A DNA stretch of 64,000 bases from Ceratobasidium sp. AG-K (lineage: Eukaryota > Basidiomycota > Agaricomycetes > Cantharellales > Ceratobasidiaceae), in assembly GCA_037039685.1 (NCBI GenBank), contig JAWNGF010000005.1, positions 1,240,001 to 1,304,000 of the forward strand, given 5' to 3'. The translations under genes were made by a program, and so were the position numbers. The notes under the pieces are model-generated. The model worked only from the letters and a program-made list of their open reading frames with translations. It ran no database searches and was not told where the DNA came from. Shown piece by piece: positions 37,641 to 49,745 of the stretch (within the stretch, counting starts at the first letter, position 1; each line of letters begins with the position of its first letter).

Positions 37641-39404
37641 GTGCCAAGGTGGGGAAATGTGTTCATTAGCATTCACATGCCACCTGGAATTGGTCAGCCC
37701 AAATCAACAACTACAAGCATCTTTGATCGCTTACGCTTTTGTGGATATGACAACACGGCAGAGTGGCGACATACTTGCCTAGGTAGATGAGAGAGACTAA
37801 GGAGGGGGAATGAGGAATAAACAAAGTAAAAAGAGAGGAAACAAAGTGAGCGTACAGCCTGGAATTCATATGGAGAAATGCAACGTACAGGAATAACGAT
37901 AGTTCTTAGTACGAGGAGGTGAGTTATCGCTTTGGGTCAGCGAGAGAGTGCTAGTGAATGCGCAAAGATTGGGACAATTTGAGCAAAGTAGAAACCTCAA
38001 CGCTATACTGGCACACCGTGGGCTGCCCATCAATCAGCTGCTTCTGGCGGGGCCAAGATGGAGTGGCAGGAATATAAAAGACGTAACCGTAAAAATACAT
38101 CAGACAGTCAAGCACATGGGCCCCTGACATTGAGGCAATTCACCTTCTCTAGCCCTGGGGGCTAGGCCTCGGGGCACACGATGGTATCAGAAGGTGTTTT
38201 GGCCAGCAATTTGTGGCACCCCCGATTCAGGATGCGACCCGGGACGTCACTACCAGGTTATCTAATTCTCGCAATGGTAAAATTACCTCGAGCCCTCTTA
38301 TTTCGAGTGGACTAGGTAGCTAGACAGTAAACTACTCGAGATTGCTCTCCTGTATCGGCTATGCATAGAACGTCACTCATCTGATGCGGAGGACTCACAC
38401 CCCCACGGAGCAAATGGTGAGGATTGGGTTGATGCGAATCTCCGATGCCAACCCCAGATCCGGGCTGATATGGATTGAACATGCCAATACTTGTCCTCAT
38501 GCGGTATACTGTGATCAACGGAATGTATTGCTGCCGATAAGTGACAAATGCTTGCTAGGTGCGTTCTTTCTTGCTCTCAGGATGCATAAGGTCAAATGTT
38601 CACCCATGTTGGAGCAAGCCACATCAGGAGTGGGTGTTCCCATTCCTTGGAGACACACTCTCTGAAACCGCCAATCCACCACTCGCTGGCAACGGTGAAC
38701 ATGACAACCTGTGGAAAAAGCTACAGGGCGTAGCGTGCTGAAGGCTATGCCTGAGCTCTCGTTTCAGCAGAACCTGTGCATGGCAATTTAGAGCTTCTAT
38801 AACTGTGCCATCTTACAGTAGTGGTAGTCCTGGTCCATCTCGTCTTTTTTCCAGTCAAGTTTCAAGAAACGTAGTGAACTGAGACAATTGCCCCCGGCGC
38901 GTTCCTCAATAGAAATCTATCCGTGCCGAACTGCTGCCGGCACCGCTGCGCCGCCTTCCCCCAGCGATTTTCATTGGTCGGACGGCGGTACCTTTGCTTT
39001 GGTCCTTTGCGCTCATATGTGCCAAAATGGAAAAATGATCGGCAGTGGCGTCAGCGCCAGTTCATTTTCTTCATGATCAGAGTCAAGTGGCGTCGGTATA
39101 AAAGTACGATACACAAGAATTCAAGCATTCACCTACAGGCTCCCAGAATAAACCTTGAATGGGTGTACCTAGAAGGATAAACGGCCGGACTTTTGATTGG
39201 CAGGACAAGCAACGCGCTGACAGGGTTTTGGCGACCACCTCGTGACTGGACTCTTACAATTCAATTTGTCCACTGCAACGCTGGATGGCTATTTCGTAGT
39301 TATAAGGCACGGTGATAGTTGGCTCTCTATATACAACATTCACGTACGAATGGACATGCAATTATAAATGATGAACCATATTTGGAATGAATCGTAAGGT
39401 CTCT
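37641..39404. other. Conserved 5' non-coding part of array unit E
   Basis: No gene is supported. Shared landmarks are GCCCATCAATCAGCTGCTTC near 38024, GGAGTGGCAGGAATATAAAAG at about 38060, AGCAATTTGTGGCAC near 38204, and CCAAAATGGAAAAATGATCGGC near 39022. Confidence 0.5.
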
Positions 39405-39704
39405 CTACTTTCTACGTCTAAGTCTAGCATACTTCTTGCAAGCTCCTTCTTTGCTATAAGGAGCGAATCGACTGGAATGCTGGGTGTCAGCTACGCGGGC
39501 TGTAACGTGAGCTGATGTTTTGGCCGTTGGCGCCAGATCCGTGGTTCCTGGTTGCATCTGTTGGTCGATTGCCTCGGGGCAGATTTGAGAAATGTCCGCC
39601 CTTCGATGTACCTTGTTGAAGTGCTTCTTTATGTTTAGGCGCCAATCTGACGCAAATTCGAGTAGTTCTTGGTCAGAGCCCCGCCGATTAGGACGGATTC
39701 GCAC
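39405..39704 (-). pseudogene. 3' remnant of an F-like C2H2 gene
   Basis: Only the last 100 codons remain. They begin inside finger 2 (FASDWRLNIKKHFNKVH, with the two cysteines absent) and end with the basic tail CKKYARLRRRK. The C-terminal segment TARVADTQHSSRF aligns with the matching part of F (GADDQHSGQF). Upstream of 39704 the homology stops and the sequence leads into the 5' flank of gene G on the opposite strand. It is a truncated copy, probably left by rearrangement. Confidence 0.65.
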
Positions 39705-40088
39705 TTCTAGGATTCGGGGTCCTAATTTAGCACCGCGCTTTTTACTGACGGAGCACCTGCACTAAATCCCGACACCTCACGAGCCGAACGAGATTTCGGG
39801 GGTTTTGTAGAGTAGCAGATCGGGGTGGTGGGTGGGGCTGGAGAAGGAGGCATAGAGTGTGTGATTTATGGGGCTTGAAGCACCGGAAGTTATATTACGG
39901 CTAGGCAATACTTGCCCCAGGGGTTTGCCCTTGCGAGGTGGATCGATGGGCGGGGCAATTGCGGAGCGGCGGCGGTAGGCTCCGCATTTCTGAGGGATAA
40001 GGCGCCGCCGCCCATAAACGATGGCACTCCCTTGTCACCGCCTCCCTCCATAGTCTGCGCAAGAAATAACAAGGATACTTTATGCTCC

Positions 40089-43000
40089 ATGCAAGCCATG
40101 AGTACCAGCGCATTAGCTGATGCCCGCCACCGCTCCGATCATAGGGGTCACAGCGTTAGCCCTACGAGCAACCTTTTGGGGATGAATCACCCTGAAGTAT
40201 TTGATTCTATCCAAAACACTTCCGCCACGAATCCCACCAACTCCACCTCAATAGCAGCTCACTCGACACCCACGTCTCAGCGTTCGATACGCGGGGGCCA
40301 GGGCGACCCATACCACACAATCCCGCCAGCAATCGCAATGCCAAGCACTCCAAGCACGCCAATCAGTTTCTCGTCGCACGCGAGGTTGACCAGCCTATCC
40401 CGCGACGCATCCAGCGAAGTTGAATCGCCACCAGATGTGCCGGTCCAGCCTATGCCTCCAGCCTCTATTGATGACAGTGTGCATAACCTTGGTGCCGATC
40501 GCGGACGCGCCCATCAAACCGCAAGGTATTCGGACACCGGGCATCAAGCACCTAGCGTAGAGCGGACTCCACAAAGGCATCCTTACAACGAAGTTCCACC
40601 GAATTTGAGCAACAAGATACCAGGCCTGGTGCTCGAGGTGGCCTCTCGTGCGCGCTCACCGGCATTTGTCGCTCCTTCCGAACTGGAGCGGGATTCGAAA
40701 GCGTTGTCCAATACGGCAAGGGACAAAGAACATAAACATAATTGCTTTGTATGTGGCCAGTTCTATCGCCGCCCTTACTTGCTGAAAGACCACATGGCTG
40801 CCCATCAACAAACCAATGGTGGGTGTAAAATTTGATTCTTTAGCGCACTCGTTTACAGTTCTGAGTTTTCCAGGGAAACCCTATCAATGTGATTTTGCTG
40901 AGTGCGGTTTGACGTTCGCGACTCGATCAAACATGAAGCGGCACTTTAACAAAAAGCACAAAGTCGTAGATCGCACGCATGCCGAGTCAAGCCCGGTGAA
41001 AAGCGCGAGTTGGGTGGAGAATTTCATAGAGCCTAGACTCCCCAAAGTCGGGGGCTCAGGGAGATTCATTATCGAACAGGATCTCACGAACTCTGCCATA
41101 CCGCCTGCTAGGGGGGTAGATAACAGGTGTATGCGGAAAGGAGACTCGTTTCAGCCACTTCTGTGTGGTCCCTCAGTACTTAAGACGACCACCGACCCAA
41201 GTCGAGGAATCGGGAGCCAGCTTACCACATTCGAGAACAGGAAACGGCCTGGTAAGCCCAAGTATGCACCTCGCGCGAAAATCCCTCGTTACAACGCTGC
41301 ATATACGCCGCGGGCTCGAACTGGCGATATGGACCGACCCGTTCGTAGCAGTCCAGTGGTGGATACAGACTGCAGAGCTTTTAACTTGATGGCAAAAGAC
41401 AATTACACGAGCAACGGCGCTACTCGAATTATTAAGGTCGACCTCCAAGCAGCCACTATAGAACCAGACTACGAAATTTGGCAACCCTCCTACACCGGAA
41501 ATGTGCGCGATTTCTCCGCCGGCAATTCAAGGTATCTAGCATCCGACATGACTCTGACTTCGGTGTTTCAAATTGGACCGACTGGGCCGATGGAAACGAA
41601 GTATATGGTTGGAGAAGAAGACGGCCAAACCGACCAAGACATGTGAGAAAAACATGGTTCTCTACGATCGCCCGGGTATCTAACGTTGCACTTAGGACCG
41701 ATTTGCGTGACACGGGCACCACTCTAGCAGCCATGATTGTTCCCCGCCCTCTTATCACTGGGCCCGATTGCGACTGCATGCATGCGGCGGACGTCATTGT
41801 AAACGCAAAATATCCGACTTCGCCGGATTCCGTTGAATCCACCGAGCAAGGAACCCACGGGATTCCGCTCGGTCCGGTCATCCATCTTGGATCTCCTATT
41901 CATCGACCATACTCAAAAGTCTTGAGCAAATTTATCCAGGCGGTTGTAACAGTGATCAACTGCGCGACAACTATGAAAACCCCTGCCAAACACCTCGGTC
42001 CCGCTTCACCTTTATCTCCGACCAAATCGTTACCTGATGCTCGTGTTTTCCTTACAGACCGTCAGCCCCGAACGTCTCAAAATACGTTGATGCCTGTGTT
42101 GCCTTCTCTCTACGCACTTGTCCGTGTCATAGGTGAAATGGAATTCCAGGGACTCGGAAATGAATTAAGACACAAATGGGTTTGCCTAATAGAACAGGAA
42201 GCAAACATGGACCTTCAATATACATCCGACGTATTGAAGTGGCTATTAGACGCTTTATTCACCAGCCTCAACGCACTCCTCCTACGGACATACCCCGAGG
42301 GTGTTTTGGATGACATCACATATGCGCTCTTTAATTTACTTAGTCCGGCTGGAGCCCATACAAGTTTGCCTTGCTTTCCAGCGTGGCCAACGGGAACGTA
42401 CCGTTAGTTTGCTCTTTGGCTGCATGTTTGCATTGCTCTAACATACCATAGCTTGCGCAGGCAAAACAAATCATCTATCGCTGTCTCCAGCACAACATGT
42501 AGTATCGCGACCCTTGTTCAATCAAGCCAAGCAAGCTTCCTCCATCGATAATTTAGTGGCAGTTAGTCCTCGTCCGCCTGGTGAAGCCAAATTCCGACTA
42601 TATGCGCCCATTACTCCACACTTTACCACCAGAACCCCGTCAACATTCGCAACCAAGGCCAAGCCCTCCCAGCAAAACCTGTTTCCCGAGCTCGACGCGA
42701 ATTGGATTACCAACTCACGGGCACAGCATCTGGGGTATGACCTTAGTGTCTGGGGGTTTAACTACAACCACAGGCTCCCAGTGTCATGCGCGGCTCAGCG
42801 AACGGCCGCCATAGGCGTCACTTCAATCCCAACGTCTCGAAACCCAGTACCTCAATGCATGCCACTTCCCGTCGCTTGTGCGCCAATTCTGGAAACCTCT
42901 GCGGAGTTTAAAGGGGAGGACCGCCAAAGTCATACATGTTTGGCATGTGGTCGGACCTTTCACAGGCCATACCTGCTTAAAGATCATATGCAGTCGAAAC

Positions 43001-43202
43001 ACCATAATGGAGGTAAGCGCGAAGCTAGTCTCTTTTTCCCAGAGTGTTCATCATTAGTGCGCACCCAGAGAGACCGTACGCTTGCAATTTCAAAGAGTGC
43101 AATCGAGCTTTCAGCACTCGCTCTAATCTCAGGAAGCATTTTAGGACGAAGCACACGGACTTAGGGAGGACAACCATTGCGTCGGAGACTCATATTGGCT
43201 AA
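40089..43202 (+). CDS. Four-finger C2H2 protein G (two fused modules), five exons
   Basis: Exons 40089-40818, 40874-41642, 41696-42402, 42452-43012 and 43069-43202 join with canonical introns in matching phases and give 966 residues. Module 1 has CFVCGQFYRRPYLLKDHMAAH (about residue 218) and CDFAECGLTFATRSNMKRH...H (about 248). It then has a tail-like KPKYAPRAKIPRY that does not end the protein. A roughly 600-residue linker includes a helix-rich part (VLKWLLDALFTSLNALLL). Module 2 has CLACGRTFHRPYLLKDH...H (about 898) and, after a GERPYAC linker, CNFKECNRAFSTRSNLRKH...H (about 927). The joining intron 42403-42451 (GTTAGT, CTCTAAC, ATAG) is well formed. The start could be ATG 40089 or 40098. 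If that intron is not used, module 1 ends at a TAG at 42405. It is the only C2H2 copy here on the plus strand. Confidence 0.65.
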
Positions 43203-43540
43203 ATAAATGAAAAATATGAAGCGGAAACTCTCCCGGGGCTTTGAAATGTAGCAAAAGAATGAGGAATAAATCTGTATAACATTCTGACACCTCGTAGCAA
43301 ATGCAAAATCGGAATCCATTAAATGAAATAGCCTGGTTAGATTTGGTACAGCACTATGCTCTACGGGCGCTGGCTAGCAAGTGTCGCATGTCCATGGAGA
43401 ATAGAGAAATACAAGACCATTGAATAAATGTCCCAGCATTACTACAAAACCACCTGGGGTAGTAATGTATATGTGATAAGCTAAACCAGAATCAAGGGTG
43501 CCTCAACAAACGACTATGGTCGGCATTCGATCTTTGTTTC

Positions 43541-44540
43541 CTAGCACGGGCGAACTTGCAAGCCCCATTGCTCGATTTCATGCCAACAAAAATTGGGCTG
43601 ATAAACAATAAGTCGGCTGCACTGGGAGTTCACAGCCCACTGGCAGGAACCGGTTGCTGAGCGTGAATGACTTCCCCAGCATGTGCATTTCCCTCCACAG
43701 GAGCTGCCACGGAAACCAGTGTAAGGTGTTGAACTGTAGCGGAGCTGCAAGAATTCATGGTGTCGTGACTTGCCGATCCCATGTCAGTGGGGTGCTCCAC
43801 CCAATCAGGGATTTGTGATGAGTTTGGCACAGTATGTATGGCATGTATTGCTGGGCGCTTCCGGGTCGAGTGTCTCCTCAAGTTTGAGCGACTTGAATAT
43901 GACAAACCACAGTCTGGATAGTTGCACATGTAGGAATTTTCTAGAAGAAAGAGGCGGAATGAGCACTTGGAGTAAACCCCTAAATTTCTGGCTCACCCTT
44001 GCCTTGTTGGTTATGACACAAAGCCATGTGATCTCTAAGTAAATAAGGGCAATGGAATGATTGGGGACAGACAGAACAAGAGTGTAGTCTTTGACTTGTT
44101 TCTGGGGTTTGCCCTGACCCAGAAGGGGCATGGGTTAGAACAGGATGGGGAGTAATTACCGAATAAGGTACTGAAGCCAAGCTCACAGCATGCATCAGAA
44201 AAGAACTATTGGATGCCAGACAGCCTCCATCAGTGGGGAGCTGCCCTATTTCTTGGCCTTGATCTGTGGCGAATGCTTGATCCATGGTAGTGGAATTGAT
44301 GACAGAACTGTTACCCAATGCTTCATGTTGATTTCCAAAAGCAGCATGGCAAGGATAAAGGCCCCCTGAAGGATCATCAACAGATGGTAGGTCCATGGGC
44401 TGTTCAGGTGCATTTGGCAATAGGCCAGAATCATTGGATGTGTGGTGTGGTAGGTTCATTGAACTTATGGGCAGGGGGAAATCTGGGTGCTGGCTCCCAT
44501 GAGTTGATGAAGCTAGTGTGGCATGGTGGTGTGTCACCAA
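43541..44540 (-). pseudogene. C2H2 zinc-finger copy H (decayed E-like paralogue)
   Basis: Close relative of E. Finger 1 is CSVCPQSFHCPYLLRDH...H. After an intron, finger 2 is CNYPDCGLSYSSRSNLRRH, but the final zinc-binding His is Arg (STRKR). A premature TGA follows QPVPASGL (43630), yet the tail motif CKFARARKQR is still readable in frame beyond it. Compared with E, many differences are C-to-T or G-to-A at former CpG sites; for example, the E bases reading CGACGGAACGACCG are CAATGGAATGATTG here. The 5' exons of the unit are not recognisable beyond about 44540. Probably inactivated by mutation of methylated CpG. Confidence 0.7.
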
Positions 44541-44894
44541 AATCCTCTGATGCTAATGAGCGCTGGTTTGCTCATACATGCTTGCTTGGGTAAAGGAGCA
44601 CTCAGGAGCACCAGAGTGGCTGTTCAATTGGTGCTCCTACACCTAAGCGAGCACACACAAGCAAATTGATGCTCACAAGCCCAAAAGAGGACTGATGGAT
44701 TTGCTTGAGTGCAGGCCTCCCTGATTGTTGTGACCCAAGGCCCCTCCAATAGACTTGGACCCCAATTCACATGCCTTGTGTTGTCTTTCCTGTGTTCTCC
44801 TTTGTGTGTTCTTCCTTTGTGTTTCTGTTTTCTTTGTTCTTGCACAGCCTTAAGCTGCTTCCTTTTTCTTTTGTCTTATGACTTCCATTCATGG
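44541..44894. other. CpG-poor spacer left of the Ty3 nest
   Basis: No gene is supported. It has the same low CpG character as copy H and the adjoining retroelement. Confidence 0.4.
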
Positions 44895-45328
44895 TGTCAC
44901 AACCCTAGCTGAACCTTGGAGGCCAAGACTCCACAGGTGGTGAGGATGGGGGTTGGGGTGATGACAAGGGTCAAATGTATGGCACTAAGGCCTAAGTGAG
45001 TTACACGGCAAGTGATTGGGGAAAACAACAAGAGAACAAGTCTTGTTGAGACAAGACTTGTGTCGCTGGTATATATACTAACTACTGTGGCTATGTACAA
45101 TGGAGAGCAAGCAACAAAGGAAACCAAAACAAGAAAAGGCAAGAGTCCAAGAGAAGCAAGGACAAGACAAAAGAAACAGGACAAATCCATGGACACCAAG
45201 GAGACAAGTGAACAGACCAGGCAGGCATGTCCTGCAAACATGGTTAACAGAGGGGTGACTAAATGCGCCACGGTGAGCAGAACAAGACCAAACACAAGGC
45301 AAACAGAAGAGGAGAAGAGATTTTGACA
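44895..45328 (-). repeat. 3' LTR of the old minus-strand Ty3 element
   Basis: It begins TGTCACAACC and ends GATTTTGACA on the plus strand, so it has TG...CA ends with TGTCA/TGACA inverted termini. A polypurine tract (GAAGGGGGGG in element orientation) lies directly outside at about 45330-45345, and a TATATATAC promoter-like box lies near 45070. The partner 5' LTR was not found in the window. Confidence 0.65.
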
Positions 45329-48300
45329 CTACCCCCCCTTCTAGGCTGGGGCTCACTCTACAAAAGACAAAACCAATGACCCGCAACTAACCAAAACAAA
45401 CTCCTCCTCATTGTTTAACACTAACGGATCTTCCACTGTCCCAGTACCTTTCCAGACATCCTCCTCATTGTCATCCATCAAGTCAATGATGGCCTCTTGG
45501 TGCCCAGGGCCCTTGGTGAGGTCAATGACCTGGAAGGGGTCTTGGAGACCCAGCCTGGAATGCCTCAAGGCATCCATGATTTCCCAGGCATCATAAATGT
45601 CATGGGCCTTGTGGGTGATCCAGTTGTTCCACCGGACAAGGGGGTGGCCAACAAAGGAGCAAGGGGGATGGCAGTGATGTGAGCAAGCCCCAATGATGAG
45701 GTGGAATGCCTGCTGTAAACCAGAATGCCAGTACTGGCTGTTCCTGGAGGGGGGGATGATTTCAAGCGTTTGCTTGAAGGAGGCCAAGCATGTGTAGAGG
45801 TCCTGGTAGATGCGGACCATGCAGGTGTTGGGGGAAAGGGGAGAGGCAGACATTGCGCAGTGAACAAAGCAGGAGTAGGAGGTGGGTTTAGTGCAGTAGG
45901 GAGGAAAGTAAAAACTTTTGGATGGGGGACTTGGACCCCAGCAGCCTCTTTTATACGTTTTGAGTGCCAAGTGGGCCATTCTTCTTTCTCTTCAGCCGCC
46001 AAATCATCCTTTGTTTCCTCATGGTGACGCTTCCTGGTTGCCTTAGAAACTTCCTTGATGGCTTCAGGGTGTTCCAAGTGGAACTCCTTAACAAGTTCTG
46101 ATGCGTTGCCAAGGTTCTCCAGGGGCTCCCAGGAGTTGTGTTCTGCTGTATACCCCTTCCATTTGACAAGGTATTCCAAAACTCCCTTCTTGATCCTGGA
46201 GCTCTGTATCTTTTCAACCTCATATTCCTCTTCTCCTTCAGGTGTTTCTATGGGAGGGGGCGGTTCCACATGGCGACCCTCAATCTCGTCTTCCTCATAC
46301 TTGGCCAGTTGCAAGACGTTGACTACTGGGTGCATGCTCATGGAAGGCAGGAGTTCCAGTTGATATGCATTTCTTCCTACTGCTTCCAGAATTGTGAATG
46401 GTCCAAGGCTTTTGTGCAAGAGTTTCAGGGATGGTCAATTGGTTATGATGTGATTGTGGCTGAGCCAAACTTTATTGCCTATGATGAGGGAATCTTCCCA
46501 ATGCTTCCAATCCACATATTCCTTGTCCTGTTCCTTGCTCAGGATGAGGCTAGCCCTAGCTTCCTCTAGGTTGTCTTGGATTTGTTGTGTGTGGGCTGCG
46601 GCCTCTGGCACTGATCCATCTTCTACTGGAGTTCCTTCAATTGATGGATGGCAAGCCGTGTTGGCAAAGAAAGGTGTCATGCCAATGCTGGAGTGGAAAG
46701 AATTGTTGTATATGAATTCAGCAAACGGTAACAGTGATGCCCAATCATGCTGTCTGAATGAGCAATATGTCTGAATGAAGGCTTTGACCATTTGATTGAT
46801 GCACTCCGTTTGTCTGTCAGTTTCAGGGTGATATGCAGTGGAGAGTCAGGGTTGAATGTTCAAGGCTCAATAGAGTTCTTTCATGAATTTGGATGCAAAG
46901 GTAGGGCCACAATCCAATACTACTGTTTCTGGGGTCCCATGTAGTTTCCAGCAGTGTTCCATGAACAGCTCCGCAAGCTTGGGGGATGTGGTCTTCTCAG
47001 TGCAGGGAATGAAGTGTGCCATTTTGGTCAGGGTGTTGACAATGACCAGGATTGAATCTAGACCTTTGGAAAGCAGAAGTTTGACAATCATGTCAACTGA
47101 TATGTGCTGCCAGGGTTTGGAAGGAAGTTCCAGCAGTTGCAATTCTCCAAGGGGTTGCTGGTTGATTGGCTTGGAACATTGGCACAAGTCACATGATGAC
47201 ACGTATTTGTTGATGTATGCTTTCATTGATGGCCACCAATATTGTTGTTTGACCAATTCCAACGTCTTTGCTTGCCCCATGTGTCCTACTGCTTTGTTGT
47301 TGTGGTGAAGTTCTAAGATTTGGCGCTTGGTCTTGTTATTGTTTGGGACATAGATTCTTCCTTTACAGTATAGTAAGTTGTCCCTTATCTTCCAGTCTTC
47401 AAATTCTTTCTGGACTGAGGCAGGGGCTTTCTCTGGTTGGTTGCTAAGGAAGGCCCAAATTGATGTAACATAGTCATTCTTCTGTGTCTGGTCTCTAATT
47501 GCCTGCCAAATATCCGTAGTTGATGCCATGCCTTGTGATCCTGTTTCTGCCAAGTTGATGAAGATGTTTGGTGAAAGTAGGGGTTTTTGAGGGACTACCC
47601 CCCCTTCTAGGTTGTGGTTGCTTCGTTGACTGAGTGCATCTGCCTTGCCATTGAGTCTGCCGGCCCTATACTTGATCTGGAAATTGAATTCAGAAAGGAA
47701 AACTGCCCATCTATTCTGTTGTGTTGTTAGGACTTTGGAGGTCATGAAATATTTCAGATTCTTGTGATCAGTGATGAGCCATACAGGAATCTCTGTTCCC
47801 TCTAGGAGATGGTGCCATTCCTTGAAGGCCTTGATGATTGCCAGAAGTTCCTTATCAAAAATGTTGTAATTTTGCTCTGCTGGGGACAGGCTTTTGGACA
47901 TGAAGGCAACAGGGTGAAACTTGTTATCAGACCTGTATTGACTGAGAACTGCCCTGGTTGCTTTGTCTGATGCGTCACACTCAATGATAAATCCTTTGTC
48001 TTGGTCTGGTTGCAACAGAATGGGTGCCTTGATAAATTCTTTGATTAACCCCTGGAATGCAAGTTCTGCTTCCAATCCCCATTCCCATTGTTTGGTCTTC
48101 ATGGTCAGGTCATATAATGGTTGCACAATGTGGGTGTAATTCCGGATAAACCATCAGTAGAAGTTTGCAAAGCCAAGGAAGGTCTGGACCTCTGTGACAT
48201 TTTTTGGGGTGGGCCACTTTTTGTTTGTGCTGATTTTTTCTTCCTGCATTTCCACCACCTCTCCTGATATGACTAGTCCTAAATAATCAACCTTTGGCAC

Positions 48301-49740
48301 ATGGAAGGAGCACTTCTTGAGGGAGCAATAGAGACCAATGTGTTGTAAGCAACGGAGTACTTCTTTCACATGATTTGGGTGGTCCTCAGTGTTCTTGGAG
48401 AAAATCAGGATATCATCAATGTAGATTTCAACATAGATTCCTTTGATGTCCCTGAACTCTGTGTCCATCATGTTCTGGAACATTGCTGGGGCATTGGTGA
48501 GGCCAAATGGCATAACCCTGGTCTCGAATAGTCCATATTTGGTTCGGAATACTGTTTTGTGAACATCCTTGTCTGCTACCCTAACCAGATTGTAACCAGA
48601 CTTGAGGTCGAGTTTAGTGAAGATTTTGGCGCCTTTAACCCATTCAATGAGGTCATTGGTTCTAGGTAGTGGGTAGCAATTCTTCCTGGTGTGACAATTC
48701 AAATATCAATAATCCATGCACAATCTTGGTGGTTGGGGAACTCCATCAATATCATAGCATTTGACAAACATTACCGGTGACACCCATTCCAATGTGGATG
48801 GAACAATGAACCCTTTCTCCAGGTTTTTGTCAATCCATGCTTTCAGGATTTGGTCTTCTTCTTTGGGGAGGGAGTATACCACGCCAATCTTGGGTTTTGC
48901 ACCAGGTTCTAATTCGATTTTTAGGTCATACGGCTGATGTGGGGCAGTTTATCCACTTCTTTGGCAACAAAAATGTTGTTGAATTCCGAATATTCTTCTG
49001 GCAATTGACCCACTACCCCCCCTTCTATGGCATTGCAATCTTCACATAAGCATTCTGCCGCACAATAATCTGAGTCAAATTCTAGGGAGCCTTTAATCCA
49101 GTTGATTTTTGGGTTGTGCTTCTTTAACCAAGGAATTCCTAGTACTACTGTGTGGCATCCTAATGGTGCTACATTGCATGTAATTTCTTCTATGTGGTCA
49201 TTCATGATGATTTGAAAAGTGCATTCTTTGTTGATTAGTCCATTTGCTATTGGCCTTCTGTCTATTACTTGGACTTGTCTTGCTATTTTTTTCTTTTTTG
49301 TGGGAATTTTGTTTTTCTTGATGTATTCAGAATTAATGAAATTTCCCAATGCCCCTGAATCAATCATGGCAACGGTAATAAGGTGTTTCAGGCATTTGAT
49401 TGTGATAGGAACTCGAAGTTGGTCTGTGTATTCGGTGGAACAAAGGTATATTTTGTTTACAGACTGTTTCCAATTCTCTGAGATTACATGATCTAATTCC
49501 GACTTTAGGGCGCCTGATGCTACCCTCAGTCGCTGACTTTTCCCAACTCTGAATCACTCGTGTCCACATTTTCCAGGGCAGCAATTTGTGCACAACAATT
49601 TTTGGCAATATGGCCCTTCTTCCGGCAGCAATAGCAAGTGGTCTTGCTGGTGACGGCTGCTACTTCCACCCTGGCTTGACAAGTGTCTGGTTTAATGAAA
49701 CTTAAGGGAATCTTGGTTGTTGTTCCATCAATCCATTTGA
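45329..49740 (-). pseudogene. gag-pol remains of the old Ty3 chromodomain element
   Basis: In element order: gag zinc knuckle CYCCRKKGHIAKNC (about 49630), protease MIDSGALGNF (about 49367), reverse transcriptase with YIDDILIF (48702-48154), RNase H (IIECDASDKATRAVLSQ), integrase zinc region (HHNNKAVGHMGQAKTLELV, CDLCQCSK), integrase core, and a C-terminal chromodomain (YEVEKIQ...YLVKWKGYTAEHNSWEP) in 46419-45565. The frame is broken by TGA at 48706, 48154, 46867 and 46846 and by a frameshift near 48938. Several conserved Arg codons have become TGA or Cys/Gln codons. Chromodomains of this class direct integration to heterochromatin. It is not able to move by itself. Confidence 0.85.
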
Positions 49741-49745
49741 CTTTG

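Noticed and set aside
44590..44640. Small hairpin GGAGCACC...GGTGCTCC as a possible terminator or RNA.
   Set aside because: An 8-bp stem in simple repetitive words; no sign of function in a eukaryotic context.
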